Source: Jiangella muralis (GTDB taxonomy: Bacteria; Actinomycetota; Actinomycetes; Jiangellales; Jiangellaceae). From it: a stretch of DNA of 64,000 bases. The translations under genes were made by a program, and so were the position numbers. The stretch covers positions 1 to 64,000 of the forward strand of contig NZ_LFXL01000040.1 in the NCBI RefSeq assembly GCF_001270745.1, written 5' to 3'. The notes beneath the pieces are model-generated. The model was not told the DNA's origin, ran no database searches, and worked only from the letters and a program-made list of their open reading frames with translations. Positions 50,222 through 58,139 of the stretch are shown here, in pieces (the stretch's first letter is position 1; the number at the start of each line of letters is the position of its first letter).

Positions 50222-51408
50222 CCACCGCGGTCCGCCGCGTGGTCGTCGTCGGCGCCGGCGCCGCCGGGCTGACCGCCGCGGAGTCGCTGCGGGCCGACGG
50301 GTTCGACGGCGACCTCACGCTGGTCGGCGCGGAAGCGCACCCACCCTACGACCGGCCGCCGCTGTCGAAGCAGCTCCTGGCCGGCACGTGGGAGCCGGCC
50401 CGGCTCGAGCTGCTGGCCGGGCACCGGTACGACGAGCTGCGGATCACTCGCCGGCTGGGCGCGCCGGCGACCGCGGCCGACCTGGCCCGCCGGACGGTGC
50501 GGGTGAACGGCGACGAACTGCCGTACGACGCGCTGCTGATCGCCACCGGCGTCCGGCCCCGGACGCTGCCGGGCGCCGCCCGGCTGCGCGGCGTCCACGT
50601 CCTGCGGACCATCGACGACGCCGCCGCGTTCCAGGCCGCCGCGCTGGCGGCCGGCCGGGTGGTCGTCGTCGGGGCCGGTTTCCTCGGCGCCGAGGTGGCG
50701 GCGACGCTGCGCGGGCTGGGCGTCGCGGTCACGCTGGTCGACCCGCGGCCCGGCCCGCTGGTGCGCCAGCTCGGCCCGGCCGTGTCGGGGCTCGTCGCGG
50801 ACCTGCACGCCGAGCACGGCGTGGACCTGCGGACGGGCATCACGGTCGAGGGTCTGACCAGCGACGACGGCCGCGTCACCGGTGTCAGGCTGGGCGACGG
50901 GACCGTGCTGGCCACGAGCTGCGTGCTGGTGGCCGTCGGCTGCCTGCCGGTGACCGACTGGCTGGCCGGCAGCGGGCTGGACCTCGCCGACGGCGTGAGC
51001 TGCGACGCGTCGTGCCGGGCGGCCCCCGGCGTGTTCGCCGCCGGCGACGTCGCCCGGTGGTTCCACCCGGAACTGGGCGAGAGCATCCGGGTCGAGCACC
51101 GCACCAACGCCACCGAGCAGGCGATGGCAGCGGCGCGGGGAGTGCTCGGCGGCGACGAGCCGTACCGGCCGGTCCCGTACTTCTGGAGCGACCAGTACGA
51201 CACCAAGATCCAGGCGTACGGGCGCTTGGCCGGGGCGGACCGGTTCGCCGTGGCCAGCGGCTCGCCGGAGGAGCGGCGGTTCGTCGCCCTCTACGGGCGT
51301 GGCGAGCGCGTGACCGGCGTGCTCGGCTGGCGCTCGCCGCGCGAGCTGCTGCGGGCCAGGGCGCTGGTGGCCGAGGCCGTGCCCTGGCGTGACGCGGCCC
51401 CGGCCTGA
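50218..51408 (+). CDS. FAD-dependent ferredoxin reductase
   Basis: A 396-residue protein with two dinucleotide-binding folds: FAD (VVVVGAGAAGLTAAESL) at the N-terminus and NAD(P)H (VVVVGAGFLGAEVAATLRG) near residue 148, plus 'GVFAAGDVARWFHP' and the C-terminal reductase domain. It belongs to the rhodocoxin/putidaredoxin reductase group. It delivers electrons to the ferredoxin at 50027. It is the last gene of the operon beginning at 41337 and ends six bases from the convergent amidohydrolase. Confidence 0.93.
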   Translation: MTTAVRRVVVVGAGAAGLTAAESLRADGFDGDLTLVGAEAHPPYDRPPLSKQLLAGTWEPARLELLAGHRYDELRITRRLGAPATAADLARRTVRVNGDELPYDALLIATGVRPRTLPGAARLRGVHVLRTIDDAAAFQAAALAAGRVVVVGAGFLGAEVAATLRGLGVAVTLVDPRPGPLVRQLGPAVSGLVADLHAEHGVDLRTGITVEGLTSDDGRVTGVRLGDGTVLATSCVLVAVGCLPVTDWLAGSGLDLADGVSCDASCRAAPGVFAAGDVARWFHPELGESIRVEHRTNATEQAMAAARGVLGGDEPYRPVPYFWSDQYDTKIQAYGRLAGADRFAVASGSPEERRFVALYGRGERVTGVLGWRSPRELLRARALVAEAVPWRDAAPA

Positions 51409-51413
51409 GGTCG

Positions 51414-52244
51414 TCAGGGCGCCTCGAGCCCCAGCAGCGCCAGGCTGTCGCGGTGGAGGATGCTCTCGATCGTCTCGGGCTCGATCTGCGGGAACGGCGA
51501 CCAGTCGCGCGCCGCCATCGCCCGCAGCCCGTCGATGCCCTGCCGCGGGGTCCAGATGGGGTAGTCCGAGCCGAACACCAGCTTGTCGAGGACGCCCCAC
51601 TCCTGGGCCCGGACGATCGCCTGGTAGCCCTCCATCGTGCGCAGCCACATCGCCGACACGTCCGCGTACACGTGGGCGTGCTTGCGCAGCACGATGACGC
51701 ACTCGCGCTGCCACGGATGCGACATGTGCGCCAGCACCATCCGCACGTCCGGGTGCCGGCGGGCCAGCCCGTCGTAGACTAGCGGGTGGCTCAGCTCCAG
51801 GATCGCGTCGGGCGACGCGCTGGTGCCGGTGTGGATGAGCAACGGCACGCCGAGCCGGGCCACCTCGCGGAAGAACGGGTCGTGCTTCGGCTCGCGCACG
51901 TCGAAGCCGGCCAGGATCGGGTAGAGCTTCACCCCTTTGAGGCCGCGCGCCAGGCCGTCCTCCAGCTGGTCCATGACGTCGTCGTCGGACAGGTCCAGCG
52001 CCATGTAGCCGATCGTGGGGACCGTCGTCTGCCGGACGAAATCCTCGATGTACGCGTTCGGCGTGGCGACGCCGAGCCGGGTGGCGCGCAGGCCGACGAC
52101 GATCGAGACGTCGACGTCCTTCATCGCCTCGTCGTACGTGTCCGGCGGGTTCTCCGGCCGGCCGCCGTAGATCCGCGCCCGGTCCTTCTCGTATCGGCCG
52201 TGGTGGGCCGAGGTGTTGCAGTGGGTGTGCACGTCGACGATCAA
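51414..52244 (-). CDS. Amidohydrolase-2 family enzyme
   Basis: A 276-residue enzyme. A TTG start at 52244 fits: GAGGAGA lies upstream, the frame begins LIVDVHTHC, and TTGA overlaps the stop of the gene before it. It has the metal motif VDVHTH, a central 'GVKLYPILAGFD', 'LLIHTGTSAS', 'MVLAHMSHP' and the final aspartate in FGSDYPIWTPRQG. Such enzymes hydrolyse lactones or decarboxylate aromatic acids. Its partner is the propeller protein at 52241, under the operator at 54488. Confidence 0.85.
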   Translation of the reverse strand: MIVDVHTHCNTSAHHGRYEKDRARIYGGRPENPPDTYDEAMKDVDVSIVVGLRATRLGVATPNAYIEDFVRQTTVPTIGYMALDLSDDDVMDQLEDGLARGLKGVKLYPILAGFDVREPKHDPFFREVARLGVPLLIHTGTSASPDAILELSHPLVYDGLARRHPDVRMVLAHMSHPWQRECVIVLRKHAHVYADVSAMWLRTMEGYQAIVRAQEWGVLDKLVFGSDYPIWTPRQGIDGLRAMAARDWSPFPQIEPETIESILHRDSLALLGLEAP

Positions 52245-54442
52245 CGGGTCTCCTCGGAGTGGGTACGGCCGACGTCGGAACGGGCGGCGGCGACGCGGAC
52301 CGACCGCGCCTCGTCGCGGGTGAGCAGGCCGGTGGCGCGCCAGCGCTCGGCGACCTCGTGGACGGTGCGGACGAACTGGCCGTGGTCGCGGAACGGAGCG
52401 TGCGACCACACCTCCTCGACCAGCGTCCGGTCGCCGGCTCCGGCCCGGTTCTCCACGCCGGAGTCGCTGCCGCCGAAGGCGATCGTCGCGCCGTCGGCGA
52501 CGGTGAACGAGTACAGGTCGCCGCCGGTGAGGTGGAACCGGATCCTGACCGGCTGGTCGCCGATCGCGGCGAAGTCGGCGCCGTCCCAGGTCAGCTCGGC
52601 GGCCAGCTGGTCGCCGGTGACGGGGTTCGACGCGGCCAGGCCGAAGCCGGGCAGCGGGTCGCCGGCGGCGTCGAGCAGCTCCGCCCGCAGCGACCCGCCG
52701 GTGCCGAGGACGGCGTTGACGACCAGCGAGTCGCCGGAGACCTCCAGCTCTCTTGTCGTCAGCGTGCCGGTCTCGGCGCCGGCGCGCATCGAGACCCAGC
52801 CGTCCTTGCGCCAGGTGACCTTGCCGATGGCGGCCTTGCGCTCGCCGCCCGGGATCGCGTGGGTGCCGTCCCAGCCGCCGTAGTACGTCGACACCTCAGT
52901 GTCGGTGACGATCAGGTCGCTGCTGGTGATGACCATGCTGTCGTCCCAGCTGCCGTCAGGGCCGCGGAGGAACACGTTGGACCGGTCCGGACGGTGCCAG
53001 TGTCGAAGGTCACGGGATGCGGCGATCTGGACGTCGGTGGTGCCGTCGGCGCCGCCGCCGGTGCCGCCGGGGTCGTCGTGGGCGGTGATCTCGAACATCC
53101 ACGGGAACCCGATGTAGTCGTTGCCGTACGGCAACGCCGGCACCGCGTAGGTCTGGGCTTCCAGCGCCCCGTGGGAGACGGCGATGGTCTGGTCTAGCTC
53201 ATCCGCTGCCAGCGCGTACTCCGGGTAGGTCCAGTGCACGAAATCGGTGCTGGTGGACAGGAAGAAGGCGCGCACGCCGTAGATCTGCTTGGTCAGGGCG
53301 ATGAAGTGGCCCTTCTCCTGGTCGTAGCTGACGGTGACGACGTCGGCTCCGGGGATGGCGGGGGCGACCGGCGACGGGGTCCAGACAAAGCCATCCGGGG
53401 AGAAGAACGCTCGGTAGGTGCGCGTCGAGCCCGACCACACCAGGGTGAGCATCTTGTAGCGGCGATTCGGGTCGGCGTCGTCCGGGTCGTAGACCACCCC
53501 TCCACCGCCCGCGGGCGCGAGCACGATGTTGTTGGCCTTGGAGCCCTGGTAGTCGACCAGGCCGAGGTCCGGCTTCTCCCACGTGGTGCCGTCGTCGCTC
53601 TCGGCGTAGAGAATCCGCCAGCCAGCGTTGATTCCGACGTAGTACATCCGGTACTTGCCGTACGACGGGTCCCAGAACACCGACCCCATGATCTGCGTCA
53701 TGACACCCTCCCACGGCTCGGTGGGGGTCAGCACCGGACCCGTCTTGGTGCCGGGGTGCACGACGCGCTCCAGGTCGGTCGACTCGATCCGGTAGTCGTC
53801 GATGAACAGCTCCTGCTGCACGCCGAGCACCGGATCGTACGATTCGGGCTCCTCCTCGACCAGGTGCATGTCATCGACCAGCGTCGTGCCGCCGGCGGCG
53901 GAGTTCGCCCGGACCATGATGACCACGTCGGTGGCGTACGGCGGCGCGGCGAGCGGCAGGCGCAGGTCCTGCCAACCCGTCCCGGTGACCTGGATCTGCC
54001 GGTCGGTCATCCGGGTGCCGTCGGCCTTGCGGTAGTAGATCATCAGCGACGCCGAGGTGCCGGCCTCGAGCTCGAGCCGGCCGGTGATGTAGAGCCGCTG
54101 CTCCTGCACGACCGGCGTCGCGCTGCTGACCGCCGTCACCGTGCTGCCGGCCGGTTGGACGACCCGCAGGCTCTGCTCGCCGGTCGAGGCGTCGGCGTCG
54201 GTGACGAGGGCGGAGCCGCCGGTCCCGGTGGTGCTGACGGTCCAGCCGGCCGGCGCGGTGCCGGGGGCGGAGTCCTCGAAGGACGGGTTGACGATCGGAT
54301 GCTGCGTCTCGCCGGCCGGGGCGGCCTGGGCAGCCGGGGCGGCCGGGGCGGCCGGCTGGGCGGAGCCGCCGGGCACGACTCCCAGGAGCAGCGGGGCGGC
54401 CGCGAACAGCGCGATGCCTCGTCGACGGTGTCGAAGTCTCAT
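52241..54442 (-). CDS. Secreted propeller glycosidase-like protein C, module at N-terminus
   Basis: A 733-residue protein with a Sec-type signal (MRLRHRRRGIALFAAAPLLL) and an Ala/Pro linker. ATG 54442 is used because GGTGGAG lies five bases upstream. The CBM-like module is at residues about 45-195 ('IVNPSFEDSAPGTAPAGWTV' to 'TLVDDMHLVEEE'). The propeller follows ('QQELFIDDYRIESTDLERVVHP', 'WRILYAESDDGTTWEKPDLGLVDY', 'YRAFFSPDGFVWTPSP', 'STYYGGWDGTHAIPGG'). The region that carries the insertion in A and B is uninterrupted here. The promoter is the operator-controlled one at 54488. Confidence 0.78.
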   Translation of the reverse strand: MRLRHRRRGIALFAAAPLLLGVVPGGSAQPAAPAAPAAQAAPAGETQHPIVNPSFEDSAPGTAPAGWTVSTTGTGGSALVTDADASTGEQSLRVVQPAGSTVTAVSSATPVVQEQRLYITGRLELEAGTSASLMIYYRKADGTRMTDRQIQVTGTGWQDLRLPLAAPPYATDVVIMVRANSAAGGTTLVDDMHLVEEEPESYDPVLGVQQELFIDDYRIESTDLERVVHPGTKTGPVLTPTEPWEGVMTQIMGSVFWDPSYGKYRMYYVGINAGWRILYAESDDGTTWEKPDLGLVDYQGSKANNIVLAPAGGGGVVYDPDDADPNRRYKMLTLVWSGSTRTYRAFFSPDGFVWTPSPVAPAIPGADVVTVSYDQEKGHFIALTKQIYGVRAFFLSTSTDFVHWTYPEYALAADELDQTIAVSHGALEAQTYAVPALPYGNDYIGFPWMFEITAHDDPGGTGGGADGTTDVQIAASRDLRHWHRPDRSNVFLRGPDGSWDDSMVITSSDLIVTDTEVSTYYGGWDGTHAIPGGERKAAIGKVTWRKDGWVSMRAGAETGTLTTRELEVSGDSLVVNAVLGTGGSLRAELLDAAGDPLPGFGLAASNPVTGDQLAAELTWDGADFAAIGDQPVRIRFHLTGGDLYSFTVADGATIAFGGSDSGVENRAGAGDRTLVEEVWSHAPFRDHGQFVRTVHEVAERWRATGLLTRDEARSVRVAAARSDVGRTHSEETR

Positions 54443-54487
54443 CGGTCTCCACCTCACGATCGTGCGGGCTGGGGACTGCGTGACCCA

Positions 54488-54516
54488 TGACTATATGGAA
54501 TCTGATGCCATGTCAA
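54488..54516 (-). promoter_or_regulatory. IclR-type operator within the propeller-C operon promoter
   Basis: Read leftward: TTGACA (54516-54511), TGGCATCAGATTCCA (54510-54496), then TAGTCA (54493-54488) after a 17-base spacer (TATAGT with 15 is an alternative). It lies in the divergent gap between propeller C and the IclR gene, so the regulator could also control itself from here. Confidence 0.7.
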
Positions 54517-54679
54517 CGGCCGCCGCTTGCCCGCCGTGCTCGCCCCGGAATAGTCGGCCGTACCGCCCTTGTCCAGCGGTGATCGGTTGCGGTGTTAGTC
54601 TGCGCTCAAGGTTCGGGAGTGGTGTCGGTGCCGCTCGTGAACGTCGATACGTGAAAAGAGCTTCCACAAGGAGGTGCGC

Positions 54680-55516
54680 ATGGAGACGCCCATGGACGGT
54701 GCGGCCGGTGCCGACCGCGCCCACTACCACTCGCACGCGCTCACGCGGGGGTTGCGCGTCCTGGTGCACGTCGCGTCGGCCGGCGCGCCCGTCACGCTCA
54801 CCGACCTGCACGAGGTGACGGAGCAGCCGAAGAGCACCCTGGTCCGGTTGCTGGCGGTGCTCGAGGAGCAGGACTTCGTGCTCCGGGTCGACGACCGGCC
54901 GGCCTTCGTGCTCGGTCACGGCGTGCTGCCGATCGTCACCGCCTACCTCGACAGCGGCACGCCGGTCGACCTGCTCCGGCCGCACGTGCGCGCACTCGCC
55001 CACGAGGTCGGCTGGACGGCGAAGTACGCGGCCCTCGACGGCGTGCACGCCGCCGACCTGTGCGTCGAGTTCCCGGAGCGGCCGCTGCACTTCACCGGCA
55101 AGGAGGGCGGCAGGTCGCCGGCCCACGCGTCCGGCGTCGGCAAGGCGATGCTGGCCGGCCTCACCCTCGACGAGGCGCGCGAGCATCTGCCGTCGCAGCC
55201 GTTCCAGCAACTCACCGAGCGCACCATCGTCACCGAGCGGGCGCTGGAGGCCGAACTGCGGCGCGTCCGCGACCGCGGCTACGCCGTCGACGACGAGGAG
55301 TGCGCCCGCGGCCTGCGCTGCGTCGCCGTCGCCGTGCGCGTCGACGGCGAACTGCTCGGCGCGCTCGGCGTCTCGGGGCCGGCCGCCGAGCTGACGCCGG
55401 AGCGCGAGTCGCACATCGTCGCGACCCTCCGCGACGTCGCCGGCGAGCTCGCTGCCGACGCCCGGGTCGGGCCGGTGCTGGCGATGTTCGCCAGGGGAGC
55501 TCTCGCCCGGCGCTGA
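54680..55516 (+). CDS. IclR-family transcriptional regulator
   Basis: A 278-residue regulator with an AAGGAGG ribosome site five bases before ATG 54680. The winged helix is 'ALTRGLRVLVHVASAGAPVTLTDLHEVTEQPKSTLVRLLAVLEEQDFVLRV' (about 18-68). The IclR effector domain follows ('GWTAKYAALDGVHAADLCVEFPERPLHF', 'PAHASGVGKAMLAGLT', 'DRGYAVDDEECARGLRCVAVAVR'). IclR proteins bind TGGAA-N5-TTCCA-like palindromes as dimers, which is what the island's promoters carry. It is therefore the best candidate for the shared repressor. A start six bases upstream (GTG 54674) is less likely. Confidence 0.9.
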   Translation: METPMDGAAGADRAHYHSHALTRGLRVLVHVASAGAPVTLTDLHEVTEQPKSTLVRLLAVLEEQDFVLRVDDRPAFVLGHGVLPIVTAYLDSGTPVDLLRPHVRALAHEVGWTAKYAALDGVHAADLCVEFPERPLHFTGKEGGRSPAHASGVGKAMLAGLTLDEAREHLPSQPFQQLTERTIVTERALEAELRRVRDRGYAVDDEECARGLRCVAVAVRVDGELLGALGVSGPAAELTPERESHIVATLRDVAGELAADARVGPVLAMFARGALARR

Positions 55517-55553
55517 TGAGTTGGCCGTGGCCCTGATGGAACGGCGGCGGTCC

Positions 55554-55628
55554 GGTCGGCCGGTCCAGGCCCGGCTGGTCCACGCCCGGCTGGTCCACGC
55601 CCGGCTGGTCCACGCCCGGCGGGTCGGG
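55554..55628. repeat. 15-base tandem repeat
   Basis: Three perfect copies of GCCCGGCTGGTCCAC run from 55569 to 55613, with one degenerate unit on either side. It lies in a gap (55517-55839) with no gene. The repeats include GTCCAC, also present as an inverted pair downstream at 55753-55774. Not a CRISPR (no spacers). Confidence 0.7.
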
Positions 55629-55752
55629 GGCCGGCATCTCCTTCCCGGCGCGGTGACATCGGCGCCAACTGTTGGCGCTCAGGTCAACCCGCCGCAGCAG
55701 CTACCACCGTCCCCGTCCCCCTCCCGGGTCGCCGAGCAGCGGGCGGGGCGTC

Positions 55753-55813
55753 GTCCACAGGCCGGTTCGTGGACGCGGGTTGTCCACATTCGGCCGGAAC
55801 GGCGGTACCGCCG
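55753..55813. promoter_or_regulatory. Inverted repeats upstream of the XRE gene
   Basis: GTCCAC (55753-55758) and GTGGAC (55769-55774) form an inverted pair 10 bases apart, with a further GTCCAC at 55782. A perfect 14-base palindrome, CGGCGGTACCGCCG, lies at 55800-55813, 26 bases before the XRE start. Either could be the autoregulatory site of the XRE regulator. Confidence 0.4.
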
Positions 55814-55839
55814 GACGGCCGGCGCGCCACGATGGCGGC

Positions 55840-56604
55840 ATGGATGTGGGTGCGCTGATCAGCCGGGCCAGACACGAAGCGGGGCTCACGCAGCTGGAGC
55901 TGGCCCAGCGAGCAGGGGTGAGCCGGTTCGCCATCTCGCACTACGAGAAGGGTCGCCGGCTTCCCACCCTGGGGGCGCTGCGTGCGGTTCTAGCGGCTGC
56001 CGGCAAGCAACTGCACGCCGAGCTCGAGCCGCTCGACGCCGACGTGCGGCGGGCGATGGCGCGGGTCGCGGCCAGCCCGATCGAGGACCGGCCGGCGGTC
56101 CAGTACGGGAACTCGCTGCACGAGTACGTCGCCCCGGACCACCGCGTCGAAGGCGTGGCCGCGGCGCAGTTGCTCGGAGCGCCGGTACCGGTGGACCACC
56201 TCGACATCGCGGTCGCCGATCTGCCGGCGGCCTGCGAAGCCCTGGCGCGCCGGGTCCAGATGCTCGGGCCGAAGATCTCGGTCAAGCGCAACACCTGGCC
56301 CTTCTACTCGTGTCCGGGGGCGTGGCCGGGCGTCACCGACCACGATGTCGCCGATGCTGGAGCACGGCTGCGCGACCTGTTGCGGCAGCAGTGCCCCGAC
56401 GACTCGTTCTGGATGGTGTCGGCCAGGCACTGGGCGCGGGTGCGACTGGTCCCACCCGCCGACGTCGCGCGGTACGTCGAGGTGGTGCTTCCGGCGGGCG
56501 TGGTTCGGGTGGCGCCGCTGCACGAGATCGAGAGCACCGACCCGCGGGTGTCGCGGGTACCGCGGGTCCTGCGCGACGACGCGGGCGCCACCCGGCCCGG
56601 CTAG
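55840..56604 (+). CDS. XRE-family helix-turn-helix regulator with ligand-domain extension
   Basis: A 254-residue protein starting MDVGALISRARHEAGLT. The HTH is at residues about 5-60 ('LTQLELAQRAGVSRFAISHYEKGRRLPTLGALRAVL'). The remaining 190 residues are a conserved-looking but unrecognised domain ('SVKRNTWPFYSCPGAWPGV', 'YVEVVLPAGVVRVAPL'). No ribosome site precedes the ATG, so it might be translated from a leaderless message. It converges with the aminotransferase (4-base overlap). Confidence 0.8.
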   Translation: MDVGALISRARHEAGLTQLELAQRAGVSRFAISHYEKGRRLPTLGALRAVLAAAGKQLHAELEPLDADVRRAMARVAASPIEDRPAVQYGNSLHEYVAPDHRVEGVAAAQLLGAPVPVDHLDIAVADLPAACEALARRVQMLGPKISVKRNTWPFYSCPGAWPGVTDHDVADAGARLRDLLRQQCPDDSFWMVSARHWARVRLVPPADVARYVEVVLPAGVVRVAPLHEIESTDPRVSRVPRVLRDDAGATRPG

Positions 56605-57953
56605 TGCGCCGTGCCGTCGGCCTTCATGGCGGCGAGGACGTCGCTGGCGGCCTCCAGCGTGCGGTCGACGTCATCGTCGGTGTGCGAGCCGGAGACGTGG
56701 TTGCGCTTGAGCGACATCGGGATCATCAGGAAGCCCTTGTCGGTCATGCGGCGGTGGAACGCGGCGTAGGCCTGGTTGTCGTTGCGCATGAGGTCGCGGT
56801 AGCCCCTGATCGGGGCGGCGGCGAAGTAGAGCGAGAACACGCCGCCGAAGCCGGCCACCGTCGCCTCCAAGCCCAGCTCGGCCACGATCGCCGCCAGGCC
56901 GTCGCGGATCCGCGCCCCCAGCGCATGCGTCCGGGTGTAGAAGTCCGGGTTGGCACGCAGGTGGTCGATGGTGGCGATGGCGGCCGTCGCACCGAGGGCG
57001 TAGCCGTTGAACGTGCCGGCCAGCAGCACGTCGCCCTTCTGGCCGTCGAACCGCTCCATCAGCGAGCGGGGCCCGGCCAGGCCGCCGATCGGGTAGCCGT
57101 TGGCCATGCCCTTGCCGAACGTGGTGAGGTCGGGCCGGACGCCGCAGATCTCCTGGTAGCCGCCGAGGGCGTGCCGGAAGCCGGTGATGACCTCGTCGAA
57201 GATCAGCACGGCGCCCTCGGCCGACGTGAGATCCCGCAGCCCGGTGACGAACTCCTGGGTGGGGACGAGCGCGCCGACGTTGTGCGGGATCGGCTCCATG
57301 ATGACGGCCGCGATGCGCTCCGGGTGCTGCTCGAACAGCGCCTTCACGGAGTCGAGGTCGTTGAACTCGGCGATCAGCGTCGACTCGAGCGCGGTGTCGA
57401 GGATGCCCGCCGACAGCGGGTCGCGGCCGTAGGCCAGCTCCGGGCGGGAGATGACGTTGCGGGCGACGGCGTCGTGCCAGCCGTGGAAGCCGCCCTGGAA
57501 CTTCACCAGCAGCTTGCGGCTGGTCGCGGCGCGGGCCAGCCGGACCGCCTGCGCGGTGGCCTCCGACCCGCTCATCGTCGCGATCATCATCTCCGCGGAC
57601 GGGATCACCTCGGTGACCCGGGTGGCCAGCTCGACCTCCAGTTCGGTGACGCCGAGGCCGAACAGGTCGAGCTTGCCGACGGCGTCGCGCACGGGGTCGT
57701 CGACCACGGGGGAGTTGTGCCCGAGCAGGATCGCCCCGAACGCCGCGTGGTAGTCGAGGTACCGATTGCCGTCGAGGTCGACGACGTATGCGCCATCACC
57801 GCCGCCGAACGCGTACGGGTGCCCCACGTAACGCGTCGCGGAGTTCACGCCGCCGGGCAGCACCTCCGCGGCGGCTTGCTGCAATGCCCAGCCGCGGGTG
57901 GACGAGTTGCGTGGACTGTGGTCGGAGGCTGCCGTGCCGATCCCCGGGGACAT
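56601..57953 (-). CDS. Class III aminotransferase, glutamate-1-semialdehyde aminomutase-like
   Basis: A 450-residue PLP enzyme; ATG 57953 is preferred, with AGGAG four bases upstream. The core has 'EVLPGGVNSATR', 'MSGSEATAQAVRLARAATSR', 'KFQGGFHGWHD', 'VLIFDEVITGFRHALGGYQE' and the PLP lysine in TTFGKGMANGYPIGG. These match GSA-type enzymes, which move an amino group within or between short aldehydes and keto acids. It is divergent from the Gfo/Idh/MocA operon. An IclR-type palindrome at 58050-58064 overlaps its -35 box. Confidence 0.88.
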   Translation of the reverse strand: MSPGIGTAASDHSPRNSSTRGWALQQAAAEVLPGGVNSATRYVGHPYAFGGGDGAYVVDLDGNRYLDYHAAFGAILLGHNSPVVDDPVRDAVGKLDLFGLGVTELEVELATRVTEVIPSAEMMIATMSGSEATAQAVRLARAATSRKLLVKFQGGFHGWHDAVARNVISRPELAYGRDPLSAGILDTALESTLIAEFNDLDSVKALFEQHPERIAAVIMEPIPHNVGALVPTQEFVTGLRDLTSAEGAVLIFDEVITGFRHALGGYQEICGVRPDLTTFGKGMANGYPIGGLAGPRSLMERFDGQKGDVLLAGTFNGYALGATAAIATIDHLRANPDFYTRTHALGARIRDGLAAIVAELGLEATVAGFGGVFSLYFAAAPIRGYRDLMRNDNQAYAAFHRRMTDKGFLMIPMSLKRNHVSGSHTDDDVDRTLEAASDVLAAMKADGTAH

Positions 57954-58026
57954 CGGACTCCTGTTCCCGCGTCGCGGTCGGCTCACAGCCGTCGCGCGAC
58001 GCCTCTCGGTGGTGTCGTTGCCCCGA

Positions 58027-58064
58027 AGAGTAGGTTGCTTCGCCAAGCATGGCAAGACGTTCCA
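58027..58064 (-). promoter_or_regulatory. Leftward promoter of the aminotransferase gene with IclR-type palindrome
   Basis: On the minus strand TTGCCA (58055-58050), a 17-base spacer and TACTCT (58032-58027) make a plausible promoter. The palindrome TGGCA-AGACG-TTCCA at 58050-58064 covers the -35 box. It is the most diverged member of the set and is placed differently from the other four, so its role is less certain. Confidence 0.5.
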
Positions 58065-58102
58065 TTTCTCGTCGCGTTACGCGATCGTCACAGCGACGGG
58101 CC

Positions 58103-58131
58103 TTGACAGGGCCAGCCCCGAGATCCAGGAT
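58103..58131 (+). promoter_or_regulatory. Rightward promoter of the Gfo/Idh/MocA operon
   Basis: TTGACA (58103-58108), a 17-base spacer and CAGGAT (58126-58131). ATG 58140 lies eight bases beyond the -10 box and no ribosome site is present, so the first gene is probably leaderless. The operator at 58050 is about 40 bases upstream. Confidence 0.5.
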
Positions 58132-58139
58132 GACTCGGC

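Noticed and set aside
55569-55613. Short tandem repeats suggestive of a CRISPR or origin iterons
   Set aside because: Perfect head-to-tail 15-base copies without spacers, and no replication gene near.
55521-58106. 861-codon plus-strand frame over the XRE and aminotransferase genes
   Set aside because: Contains the 15-base repeats as ARLVH-type peptide runs and is antisense to the aminotransferase.
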